This document shows positions 52,711-60,505 of a DNA stretch of 64,000 nucleotides, one piece after another. The position numbers and the translations under genes were made by a program. The first letter of the stretch is position 1. Each line of letters starts with the position of its first letter. The notes beneath the pieces were generated by a model that was given only the letters and a program-made list of their open reading frames with translations, had not been told where the DNA came from and did not search any database. The stretch spans positions 463,320-527,319 of the forward strand of contig NZ_QFZZ01000001.1 of the NCBI RefSeq assembly GCF_005233515.1, given 5' to 3'. The DNA is from Pseudomonas sp. CFBP13508. GTDB lineage: Bacteria > Pseudomonadota > Gammaproteobacteria > Pseudomonadales > Pseudomonadaceae.

Positions 52711-54792
52711 ATGCTCATCGGCAGCTACTCCTTCACTCTGGTTTTGATTTCGTTGTGCGTGGCCATTCTGGCCTCCTACACGGCGCTCGACCTGACCGGG
52801 CGCATCGCCACGGCGAAAGGCCGGGCCGTGCATTTCTGGACGGCGGGCGGGGCGTTGGCGATGGGCGTTGGCGTCTGGTCGATGCATTTCATCGGCATGC
52901 TCGCCTTCAAACTGCCGATCGACCTGGGCTATGACTTCGCCCTCACTGCGCTGTCGCTGCTGATCGCGGTGCTGTCCTGCGGTTTCGCCTTGTGGCTGGT
53001 CAGCCAGCCGAAGCTGCCCCTGGCGCAACTGGCCTTCGGTGCGCTGATCATGGGGGCGGGCATCAGCGCCATGCATTACACCGGCATGGCCGCGCTGCGC
53101 ATGACCCCGGGCATCGATTACGACCCGACCCTGTTCAGCGCCTCCCTGCTGATTGCCGTCGGCGCCTCGGCAGCGGCGTTGTGGATTGCCTTTCGCCTGC
53201 GTCAGCAATCGCCCTATGTGCGGCTGATTCGTGCTGGCGCGGCGGTGATCATGGGGGTGGCGATTGTTGGCATGCATTACACCGGCATGGCGGCGGCGCA
53301 GTTTCCTGACGGCAGTTTCTGCGGCGCGACACTCAATGGCTTGAAGGGCAATGGCCTCGACAGTCTGGTCGTGGTCACCACGCTGGCGGTGCTGTCAATT
53401 GCCTTGTTGACCTCGATCCTCGACGCCCGCCTCGAAGCGCGCACCGCTGATCTGGCGCACTCGTTGACGGTGGCCAATCGCGAACTCACCCAACTGGCCC
53501 TGCACGACCCGCTGACCAGTCTGCCCAATCGCATGTTGCTCGACGACCGCATCAATCAGGCGATCAGAAAAGTTGAAGAGCAGGGCGGCTGCTTCGCCTT
53601 GATGTTCATCGACCTCGACGGCTTCAAACCGGTCAACGACGCATTCGGCCATCACATGGGCGACCAATTGCTGCGCGAAGTCGGCGCGCGTCTGCGTGAG
53701 GATTTGCGCAGCCAGGACACCCTGGCGCGAATCGGTGGCGATGAGTTCGTTCTGCTGGTGCGCTTGAGCGAGCCCAATGACGCCTTGAGCCTGGCCGCGC
53801 GTCAGGTCGGCCTGATCGGTCGCACGTTCCGCGTCGCCGAGCATGACCTGCAGATTTCCGCCAGCGTCGGCATCGCCCTGTATCCAGGCAACGGCGCCAA
53901 CGCCCAGGAACTGCTGATGAACGCCGACGCCGCGATGTACCACGCCAAGGGCGGCGGCAAGAACGGCTACAGCTTCTTCGATGCATCGATGAACACCAAC
54001 GCGCGCAAGCAATTGCAACTGTTGCAGGACCTGCGCGCGGCCATCGAGCACAACCAGTTCTGCCTGCATTACCAGCCCAAATTCGACGCCGCCAATGGCC
54101 GTCCGGTCGGTGCCGAAGCGCTGCTGCGTTGGAAGCATCCGCTGCATGGCATGTTGATGCCGGACAAGTTCATTGATCTGGCGGAGAAAACCGGGCTGAT
54201 CATTCCGATGGGTGAATGGGTCCTGAACGAAGCCTGCCGGCAGATGCGCGAATGGTACGTGCTCGGTTACACCGACTGGCGCATTGCCGTAAACCTCTCG
54301 GCGTTGCAGTTTTGCCATGCCGGGCTGGTGCAAAGCGTGGCCAAGGCGCTGGCCACCCACCATTTGCCGGCCAACAGCCTGACTCTGGAAATCACTGAAA
54401 CCACAGCCATGAGCGACGCCGACGCGAGCATGACCGTGCTGCAAGAGTTGTCGGACATGGGCGTCGACCTGTCGATCGACGACTTCGGCACCGGTTATTC
54501 CAGCCTGATGTACCTCAAGCGCCTGCCGGCCAATGAGCTGAAGATCGACCGCGGTTTCGTCCGTGATCTGGAGCACGACAGCGATGATGCGGCGATCGTC
54601 TCGGCGATTGTCGCGCTGGGGCAGGCGCTGGACTTGCGGATTGTCGCCGAGGGTGTCGAGACCGGCGCGCAACAGGATTTCCTCACCAAACTGGGCTGTG
54701 ATTCGCTGCAGGGCTATCTGCTTGGCCACCCGATGCCGGCGGAGCGCTTCATGCAGGACATCGTGCGTGGGCAGCGATTGGCGGTGGTCTGA
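52711..54792 (+). CDS. MHYT-GGDEF-EAL cyclic-di-GMP protein (MucR-like)
   Basis: A 693-residue inner-membrane protein. Seven helices form an MHYT sensor with three marks (SMHFIGM, AMHYTGM and GMHYTGM; residues about 1-230) thought to bind metal and sense oxygen, CO or NO. A GGDEF domain follows with an intact RIGGDEFVLL (about 340-348), then an EAL domain with AEALLRW (469 on), ITETTAM, DDFGTGYSSLMYLKR and VAEGVETGAQ. Both c-di-GMP synthesis and breakdown residues look complete. P. aeruginosa MucR, which affects alginate, has this layout. Start chosen at MLIGSYSF (52711), the family start; ATG 52672 is possible. Both ribosome sites are weak. Confidence 0.88.
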   Translation: MLIGSYSFTLVLISLCVAILASYTALDLTGRIATAKGRAVHFWTAGGALAMGVGVWSMHFIGMLAFKLPIDLGYDFALTALSLLIAVLSCGFALWLVSQPKLPLAQLAFGALIMGAGISAMHYTGMAALRMTPGIDYDPTLFSASLLIAVGASAAALWIAFRLRQQSPYVRLIRAGAAVIMGVAIVGMHYTGMAAAQFPDGSFCGATLNGLKGNGLDSLVVVTTLAVLSIALLTSILDARLEARTADLAHSLTVANRELTQLALHDPLTSLPNRMLLDDRINQAIRKVEEQGGCFALMFIDLDGFKPVNDAFGHHMGDQLLREVGARLREDLRSQDTLARIGGDEFVLLVRLSEPNDALSLAARQVGLIGRTFRVAEHDLQISASVGIALYPGNGANAQELLMNADAAMYHAKGGGKNGYSFFDASMNTNARKQLQLLQDLRAAIEHNQFCLHYQPKFDAANGRPVGAEALLRWKHPLHGMLMPDKFIDLAEKTGLIIPMGEWVLNEACRQMREWYVLGYTDWRIAVNLSALQFCHAGLVQSVAKALATHHLPANSLTLEITETTAMSDADASMTVLQELSDMGVDLSIDDFGTGYSSLMYLKRLPANELKIDRGFVRDLEHDSDDAAIVSAIVALGQALDLRIVAEGVETGAQQDFLTKLGCDSLQGYLLGHPMPAERFMQDIVRGQRLAVV

Positions 54793-54810
54793 GAGACCGA
54801 GTCATCGTTC

Positions 54811-54874
54811 TTCGCGAGCAGGCTCGCTCCCACAGGTGATCGCATTCCCTTGTGGGAGCGAGCTTGCTCGCGAA
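54811..54874. repeat. REPIN in tail-to-tail order
   Basis: GCGAGCAGGCTCGCTCCCAC comes first and GTGGGAGCGAGCTTGCTCGC second, with a short 18-base spacer, opposite to most REPINs here. It lies between the MHYT gene and the SDR gene. Confidence 0.9.
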
Positions 54875-54969
54875 GGCGTCCGGCCAGACGCCACAGACTC
54901 CATGCAAAACCCGCCAATCGCAGTTATTCTTCCCCCGACTGTTACGTGTGCACGTGGGGGAAGGCCAGC

Positions 54970-55716
54970 ATGGATAAAGTCATTGTCATCACCGGTGGCG
55001 GGCGCGGAATCGGCGCGGCTACGGCATTGTTGGCAGCCGAACAGGGCTACCGGATCTGCATCAACTACCAGTCGGATGAGCAGGCCGCACACAGCGTACT
55101 CGAACAGGTTCGCGCCTTGGGCGCCCAGGCCATTGCGGTTCGCGCCGATGTCAGTATCGAAGACGAAGTGATCGCGATGTTTCAGCGTGTTGACAGCGAA
55201 CTGGGCCGGGTTACTGCGCTGGTCAACAACGCCGGCACCGTCGGGCAAAAGTCGCGGGTCGATGAAATGTCCGAATTCCGCATCCTCAAAATCATGAAAA
55301 CCAACGTGCTGGCGCCGATCCTCTGCGCCAAGCACGCGATCCTGCGCATGTCGCCCAAACACGGCGGGCAGGGCGGCAGCATCGTCAACGTCTCCTCGGT
55401 CGCGGCACGCCTCGGTTCGCCGAACGAGTACGTTGATTACGCCGCATCCAAAGGCGCGCTCGACACCTTCACTATCGGTCTGTCGAAAGAAGTGGCGGGC
55501 GAGGGCATTCGCGTCAATGCCGTGCGTCCGGGTTACATCTACACCGACTTCCATGCCCTGAGCGGCGACCCGGATCGGGTCAGCAAGCTCGAATCGGCGA
55601 TTCCCATGGCCCGGGGCGGGCGGCCGGATGAAGTGGCGGAGGCGATTGTCTGGTTGCTGTCGGACAAGGCGTCGTATGCGACCGGGACGTTTGTTGACTT
55701 GGGGGGTGGGCGGTAA
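54970..55716 (+). CDS. SDR-family oxidoreductase (YgfF-like)
   Basis: A 248-residue classical SDR. The NAD(P) motif TGGGRGIG is at residues 8-15, NNAG at 86-89, and the catalytic Ser143, Tyr157 and Lys161 are in place (NVSSVAARLGSPNEYVDYAA, then SK). The end reads YATGTFVDLGGGR as usual. The arginine at residue 12 does not by itself settle cofactor preference. The substrate is unknown; YgfF-type sugar or keto reductases are the nearest recollection. ATG 54970 follows GGGGGAAGGCCAGC; the longer upstream frame runs through the REPIN and is not real. Confidence 0.9.
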   Translation: MDKVIVITGGGRGIGAATALLAAEQGYRICINYQSDEQAAHSVLEQVRALGAQAIAVRADVSIEDEVIAMFQRVDSELGRVTALVNNAGTVGQKSRVDEMSEFRILKIMKTNVLAPILCAKHAILRMSPKHGGQGGSIVNVSSVAARLGSPNEYVDYAASKGALDTFTIGLSKEVAGEGIRVNAVRPGYIYTDFHALSGDPDRVSKLESAIPMARGGRPDEVAEAIVWLLSDKASYATGTFVDLGGGR

Positions 55717-55748
55717 ACCGGTGGATTTGCAGTGTTAAAGCCGGCCTC

Positions 55749-55820
55749 TTCGCGAGCAGGCTCGCTCCCACATTGGTTCTGTATTCACAAATCAACTGTG
55801 GGAGCGAGCCTGCTCGCGAA
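55749..55820. repeat. REPIN in tail-to-tail order
   Basis: GCGAGCAGGCTCGCTCCCAC then GTGGGAGCGAGCCTGCTCGC, 72 bases, between the convergent SDR and MocR-type genes. Confidence 0.9.
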
Positions 55821-55847
55821 GGGGCCAGCCCAGACAACACCTATCCG

Positions 55848-57257
55848 TCAAAACGACCGCACAATCCGCCCCAACGTCTCCATGGCCTTTTCCGATTCCT
55901 CGGTCCACGGGCTGCCGTAATTCAAGCGAATGCAATTTCTGAAACGCTGGGTCGGCGAGAAAATCGGCCCCGGCGCGATGCTGATGCCTTGTGCCAGTGC
56001 CATCTGGAACAGCTTCAGCGAATCCATCTGCTCCGGCAACTCCAGCCACAGAAAGTAGCCCCCCGCCGGCTGGCTGACCCGGGTCTGCGCCGGAAAGTAA
56101 CGGGCAATCGCCGCGAGCATCGCGCTCTGCTGTTCTTCCAGGGCATAACGCAGTTTGCGCAGATGCCGATCGTAGCCGCCGTGTTGCAGATAATCGGCAA
56201 TTGCCGCTTGCGCCGGCATCGAAGCGCACAGCGAGGTCATCAGCTTCAGTCGCTCGATCTTCTGCGCGAAACGCCCGGCCGCCACCCAGCCGATGCGGTA
56301 GCCGGGGGCGAGACTTTTGGCGAACGAGCCGCAATGCATGACCAATCCTTCGGTATCAAAAGCCTTGGCCGGTTTTGGCGCCTGTTGCCCGTAATAAAGC
56401 TCGGCGTAGACGTCGTCCTCGATCAACGGCACCTGATGCTGACGCAGCAGTTCGACCAGTTCCTGTTTCTTCGCCTCGGGCACGGTCGCGCCCATCGGGT
56501 TCTGGAAACTGGTCATGCACCAGCAGGCCTTGATCGGATGGCGTTCCAGAGTTTGCGCGAGCACGCCGAGGTCGATGCCGTCACGCGGGTGCACGGGGAT
56601 TTCCACGGCTTTGAGCTTCAGGCGCTCCAGCACTTGCAGGCAGGCATAAAACGCCGGGGCCTCGATGGCCACCAGATCGCCGGGCTCGGTCACTGCTTGC
56701 AGGCACAGGTTCAGCGCTTCGAGAGCGCCGTTGGTGATGAGCAATTCTTCCATCGGCAACATCAGCCCGCCGACCATGTAGCGCAGGGCAATCTGCCGCC
56801 GCAGTTGCGGGTTGCCCGGCGACATATCGGTGACGACCATGCGCGGATCCATCTCCCGCGCGGCGCTGGCCAAGGAGCGCGACAGGCGTTGTAGCGGGAA
56901 CAGCGTCGGGCTGGGGAAGGCCGAGCCGAACGGTACGGTATTGGGGTCTTTGATCGAATCGAGTACCGAGAACACCAGTTCGCTGACGTCAACCTCGGTG
57001 GACTCGTTGACCTGACTGCTGATCACCGGCTCGGAGAATGTGCTTGGCGTATGGGCGTTGACGAAGTAACCGGAGCGCGGCCGGGCGCGGATCAGGCCGC
57101 GGCGTTCGAGCAGGTAATAGGCCTGGAATACGGTCGACGGGCTGACCCCGTAAGCCTGGCTGGCATAGCGCACCGACGGTACCCGCTGACCAGGGCCGAG
57201 GACGCCGGAGCGGATCAGTTCAGCGATGTCGTCGGCGAATTTTTCGTAGCGTTTCAT
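55848..57257 (-). CDS. MocR-type regulator (GntR helix-turn-helix fused to aminotransferase domain)
   Basis: A 469-residue protein. The N-terminus is a GntR winged helix (about 1-75, SGVLGPGQRVPSVRYASQAY, GVSPSTVFQAYYLLERRGLI). The rest is a type I aminotransferase fold with the PLP-lysine in GSFAKSLAPGYRIGWVAAG (about residue 310) and the YAELYYGQ and SFQNPMGATVPEAKK motifs. MocR proteins use PLP as a signal to control vitamin B6, GABA or taurine genes; the target here is not seen. ATG 57257 begins MKRYEKFADDIAELI, with a plausible site upstream. Confidence 0.9.
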   Translation of the reverse strand: MKRYEKFADDIAELIRSGVLGPGQRVPSVRYASQAYGVSPSTVFQAYYLLERRGLIRARPRSGYFVNAHTPSTFSEPVISSQVNESTEVDVSELVFSVLDSIKDPNTVPFGSAFPSPTLFPLQRLSRSLASAAREMDPRMVVTDMSPGNPQLRRQIALRYMVGGLMLPMEELLITNGALEALNLCLQAVTEPGDLVAIEAPAFYACLQVLERLKLKAVEIPVHPRDGIDLGVLAQTLERHPIKACWCMTSFQNPMGATVPEAKKQELVELLRQHQVPLIEDDVYAELYYGQQAPKPAKAFDTEGLVMHCGSFAKSLAPGYRIGWVAAGRFAQKIERLKLMTSLCASMPAQAAIADYLQHGGYDRHLRKLRYALEEQQSAMLAAIARYFPAQTRVSQPAGGYFLWLELPEQMDSLKLFQMALAQGISIAPGPIFSPTQRFRNCIRLNYGSPWTEESEKAMETLGRIVRSF

Positions 57258-57298
57258 CGGTGGGCCTTGGTGGACTTAATTTTGTGGGGTGTCAGGGA

Positions 57299-57480
57299 AG
57301 GAGCCCTCACCCTAGCCCTCTCCCAGAGGGAGAGGGGACTGATTGGGGGATGCTGATGAAATACGCCGACCTGACAGTGCTTTGCCGAATCCATAATCGA
57401 CTCGGTCTTTCAGGTCGATGCATAGCGACAGACACCTCGGTCGGCTCCCTCTCCCTCCGGGAGAGGGCTGGGGTGAGGGC
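57299..57480. repeat. Inverted repeat of the CCCTCACCCTAGCCCTCTCCC class
   Basis: GGAGCCCTCACCCTAGCCCT starts the element and the inverse GAGAGGGCTGGGGTGAGGGC ends it; CCCAGAGGGAGAGGG and CCCTCCGGGAGAGGG are inner palindromes. It lies in the 238-base gap between the MocR and CcoG genes; no gene is seen there. It is a dispersed repeat class I recall from many proteobacteria. Confidence 0.8.
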
Positions 57481-57495
57481 AGCAATGCCAGCTCC

Positions 57496-58926
57496 TCAGC
57501 GATTCATCGGCGCCACAAACCGGCTGTTCGCCACGCTGTATACCTGCGGCTCGTCACTGTCTTCAATCCTGAAACTCAATGTCTGCGAACTGCTCGCCGG
57601 CCGCTCAGTGGTCATCGCCACCGACACCGGCACATCGACAATCTCCCCGGGCGCCAGGCTCAATGCCGTTTTGCCCTGCAACTCAAACCCGTCGCCATCA
57701 ACCAGACTCAACCGGTAATCCTGCCGTTGCTGAGTCTTGTTGATCACTTTCAGCGAATAAATATTCTCGATCTGCCCCTGAGCGTTCTCGCGGAACAACC
57801 CGCGATCCTTGGTTACGTCCAGCGACACCATCGGCCGCTCGATCAATGCTAATGCCAACGCTCCAATCATCACCAGCAACACCGCCGTATAGCCAATCAG
57901 GCGCGGACGCAGCAGGTGGGTCTTGCCGCCCTGCAATTCGCGCTCGGAACTGTAGCGGATCAGGCCGCGCGGGTAATGCATTTTGTCCATGATCGAATCG
58001 CAGGCGTCGATGCATGCTGCGCAGCCGATGCATTCCATTTGCAAGCCATCGCGGATGTCGATGCCGGTCGGGCAGACCTGCACGCATAACTGGCAGTCGA
58101 TGCAATCACCCAGGCCAGCTTCGACCGGGCGTACATCACGCTTGCGCGGGCCACGGTTTTCGCCTCGCGCGGCGTCGTAGGCGATGGTCAGCGTGTCCTT
58201 GTCGAACATCACGCTCTGGAACCGCGCATACGGGCACATATGCATGCACACCGCTTCACGCAGCCAACCGGCGTTGATATAGGTGGCGGCGGCAAAAAAC
58301 AGCACCCAGAACAGGCTGACCCCACCGATCTGCAGGGTCAGCAGTTCTTCGGCCAGCGGCCGGATCGGCGTGAAATAGCCGACGAAGGTCAGGCCGGTGA
58401 TTACGCTGATTGCCAGCCACAACGTGTGTTTGGCGGCGCGCCGCGCCAGTTTGTTCAGGCTCCATGGCGCGGCTTGCAGTTTGATTCGCTGGTTGCGCTC
58501 GCCTTCGGTGATCTTCTCGCACCACATGAAGATCCACGTCCACGAACTCTGCGGGCAGGTGTAACCGCACCAGACGCGACCGGCAAACACGGTGATGGCG
58601 AAGAGTCCGAACGCAGCAATGATCAGCAGGGCCGAGAGCAGAATGAAATCCTGCGGCCAGAACGTCGCGCCGAAGATATGGAATTTACTTTCCGCCAGAT
58701 CCCACAGCACCGCCTGCCGACCGCCCCAGTTCAGCCACACGGTGCCGAAGAACAGCACAAACAGAAGTCCGGCACCGCTCATACGCAGGTTGCGGAACAG
58801 ACCGGTGAAACTGCGAGTGTGGATCTGCTTGTCGGTGGATCCGGCGGTCGCTTTCAGTGGGCGCGCGGGTACGCTTTTTATCGTTGGCGATGCTTCTACG
58901 GTTCGGACGGGGATTTGCTCGCTCAT
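57496..58926 (-). CDS. ccoG: Cytochrome c oxidase accessory protein CcoG (RdxA/FixG)
   Basis: A 476-residue membrane protein with about five helices. The first cysteine motif is CGYTCPQSSWTW and there are two 4Fe-4S clusters (CIDCQLCVQVCPTG and CIGCAACIDACD, about 265-310), then an Ig-like C-terminal domain (about 365-475). CcoG handles copper(II) reduction in the assembly of cbb3 oxidases, which serve low-oxygen respiration. Start chosen at MSEQIPVRTVEA (58926); the frame is open 8 codons further. An ANR-type box at 59108-59121 lies about 180 bases upstream. The ccoNOPQ genes are not in this window. Confidence 0.94.
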   Translation of the reverse strand: MSEQIPVRTVEASPTIKSVPARPLKATAGSTDKQIHTRSFTGLFRNLRMSGAGLLFVLFFGTVWLNWGGRQAVLWDLAESKFHIFGATFWPQDFILLSALLIIAAFGLFAITVFAGRVWCGYTCPQSSWTWIFMWCEKITEGERNQRIKLQAAPWSLNKLARRAAKHTLWLAISVITGLTFVGYFTPIRPLAEELLTLQIGGVSLFWVLFFAAATYINAGWLREAVCMHMCPYARFQSVMFDKDTLTIAYDAARGENRGPRKRDVRPVEAGLGDCIDCQLCVQVCPTGIDIRDGLQMECIGCAACIDACDSIMDKMHYPRGLIRYSSERELQGGKTHLLRPRLIGYTAVLLVMIGALALALIERPMVSLDVTKDRGLFRENAQGQIENIYSLKVINKTQQRQDYRLSLVDGDGFELQGKTALSLAPGEIVDVPVSVAMTTERPASSSQTLSFRIEDSDEPQVYSVANSRFVAPMNR

Positions 58927-59107
58927 GTTCGTTCGCTCATCAGCCTCCATCAGGCCGATGCACTATGAGCGGCGATCTGTTTGCAGAACAGACTCAGGTT
59001 TGGCAATAAAAAGCGGATCAGATGAGGTTTGACGCAATGCCTGCGACAACTTGAAGCAACCTGCCAGGCAAGGCGCAAACGCCTATTGCAGGCGTCTGCG
59101 TCGGGTG

Positions 59108-59121
59108 TTGATCGAGATCAA
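59108..59121 (-). promoter_or_regulatory. ANR/FNR box upstream of ccoG
   Basis: TTGATCGAGATCAA, a perfect match to the TTGAT-N4-ATCAA consensus and self-complementary. It lies 182 bases upstream of the ccoG start and directly after the stop codon of the DUF3203 gene, which points to ccoG as the target under low oxygen. Confidence 0.75.
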
Positions 59122-59370
59122 TCAAACCACCGAATCACTGTCATCGGCCTTCAGATGTTTGCGCCCGTCCCTGGCCCCGGCGACGGTCAAGGCATCGGCT
59201 TCTGCTTCGGTGATGTAGGTGCGTTTGCCTTCGATTTCCACGAACGACATGGCTTTGTCGCTATCGGTCAGGACTTCGAGGGTGTCGCAGATGCGAATTT
59301 CCTCACCATGCTCGACGGTAAAAAAACACACTTTCTGCTCGGGGTTGGATTCATCGATTCGAACGGGCAT
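59122..59370 (-). CDS. DUF3203 family small protein
   Basis: An 82-residue acidic cytosolic protein (MPVRIDESNPEQKVCFFTVE, then EIEGKRTYITEAEADALTVA, near GARDGRKH). This matches the small DUF3203 proteins of Pseudomonas, of unknown function. ATG 59370 follows GGAACAAGGACTGCCGCC, a usable site. It ends where the ANR box begins and is probably its own transcription unit upstream of ccoG on the same strand. Confidence 0.7.
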   Translation of the reverse strand: MPVRIDESNPEQKVCFFTVEHGEEIRICDTLEVLTDSDKAMSFVEIEGKRTYITEAEADALTVAGARDGRKHLKADDSDSVV

Positions 59371-59493
59371 GGCGGCAGTCCTTGTTCCAGGGAGGTCTGC
59401 ATATTAGGAAGCGCAGCGCGCCGATCGTTCTGCGCAACCGATTAATGGTCGCTGTTGTCCATCGCTTATCAAGCCAATAACAAGGGAGGCACG

Positions 59494-60006
59494 ATGGAAG
59501 ACTGGTGGGATGAAGTGTGGGCCACGATGCAAGCCGAGTTCGCCGATATCGGTGATGCCTCGCAAATGACCCGGATCACCGTACGCCTGGTGATGGCGGC
59601 GATTCTTGGCGGGATTCTCGGTTTCGAGCGCGAACATAAAGGCAAGGCAGCAGGCGTGCGCACGCACATGCTGGTGGCGCTCGGCGCCGCACTATTCGTA
59701 TTGGTGCCGCAGACCTCGGGTGCGGAATCCGATGCCATGAGTCGGGTATTGCAGGGCGTGATTGCCGGGATCGGCTTTCTCGGCGCTGGGACCATTCTGA
59801 AAAATCAGCAGGGCGACGAGGCCCATGTCAAAGGCCTGACCACGGCGGCGGGCTTATGGATGACGGCGGCGATCGGCGTGGCAGCCGGGCTGGGCAAGGA
59901 AGCGACGGCATTGCTCAGTACCATTCTGGCGCTGGCGATTTTCAGCGTGATGCCCTACGTGGTGAGAGTGTTCGAAAAGGATGTCGACAAGAACGACCAC
60001 CTCTAG
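59494..60006 (+). CDS. MgtC/SapB family inner-membrane protein
   Basis: A 170-residue protein with four or five hydrophobic helices (LVMAAILGGILGFEREHKGK, THMLVALGAALFVLV, GVIAGIGFLGAGTILKNQQG, LTTAAGLWMTAAIGVAAGLG), the MgtC core including the conserved FLGAG. It lacks the C-terminal soluble domain of full MgtC. MgtC proteins are linked to low-magnesium growth and control of F1Fo ATPase. ATG 59494 follows AGGGAGGCACG. It is monocistronic; a REP-type inverted repeat follows. Confidence 0.93.
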   Translation: MEDWWDEVWATMQAEFADIGDASQMTRITVRLVMAAILGGILGFEREHKGKAAGVRTHMLVALGAALFVLVPQTSGAESDAMSRVLQGVIAGIGFLGAGTILKNQQGDEAHVKGLTTAAGLWMTAAIGVAAGLGKEATALLSTILALAIFSVMPYVVRVFEKDVDKNDHL

Positions 60007-60023
60007 CTAATCACTCGGTCCCG

Positions 60024-60104
60024 TGTAGGAGCTGCCGAAGGCTGCGATCTTTTGATTTGCATTGCCGCGCGGCAAAGAGATCGCAGCCTTCGGCAGCTCC
60101 TACA
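60024..60104. repeat. Inverted repeat of the GGAGCTGCCGAAGGCTGCGATC family
   Basis: TGTAGGAGCTGCCGAAGGCT with GCGATCTTTTG on one side and AGATCGCAGCCTTCGGCAGC with TCCTACA on the other form a long stem of about 25 bases. It follows the MgtC gene and could act as a terminator. Confidence 0.85.
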
Positions 60105-60129
60105 GGGATGGCACGCAGACATGCCAATG

Positions 60130-60288
60130 TCAGACGATCACCGGCGGCATCGTGCTCGGTGGCTCTTCCTTCGGTGGTGGCGTGGTGCCTGGCGGCTCTT
60201 GCTCGGGCACCGGTGGAGGTTCGGTGTCCGGCAGGGTGGGTTTGTCGATGTTCGGATCGGGCGTTTCCGCCGGGATCGGGATGCTCAT
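60130..60288 (-). CDS. Proline-rich 52-residue protein
   Basis: On the minus strand an ATG at 60288, preceded by a strong CGGAGGTCACCTG site, opens a 52-codon frame: MSIPIPAETPDPNIDKPTLP, then DTEPPPVPEQEPPGTTPPPK, then EEPPSTMPPVIV and a TGA stop at 60130. About a third of the residues are proline, with many Glu/Asp/Thr, so it should be disordered. It has no signal peptide. Small proline-rich proteins of this kind are common and unexplained in Pseudomonas. The good ribosome site and an uninterrupted pattern of acidic/proline repeats argue that it is real. Confidence 0.6.
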   Translation of the reverse strand: MSIPIPAETPDPNIDKPTLPDTEPPPVPEQEPPGTTPPPKEEPPSTMPPVIV

Positions 60289-60505
60289 CAGGTGACCTCC
60301 GTATGGCACATGGCGTGGGACGTGCTTAAGTGAGTTGACCCGGCCACGGCAAATTCGATCCGCAGGTTTGTCTTGTTAATTTCATCTGAACTTTTCCCCG
60401 CGCCGGTTGCTCGGAACCTAAGTGAGTTCATGACAGGGCCGGCGCTTTCTCGCGAATACTGTTCCGGCACAAGAGCGTCCTTGGGGCGTTAAGGAGAGAT
60501 GCTCA

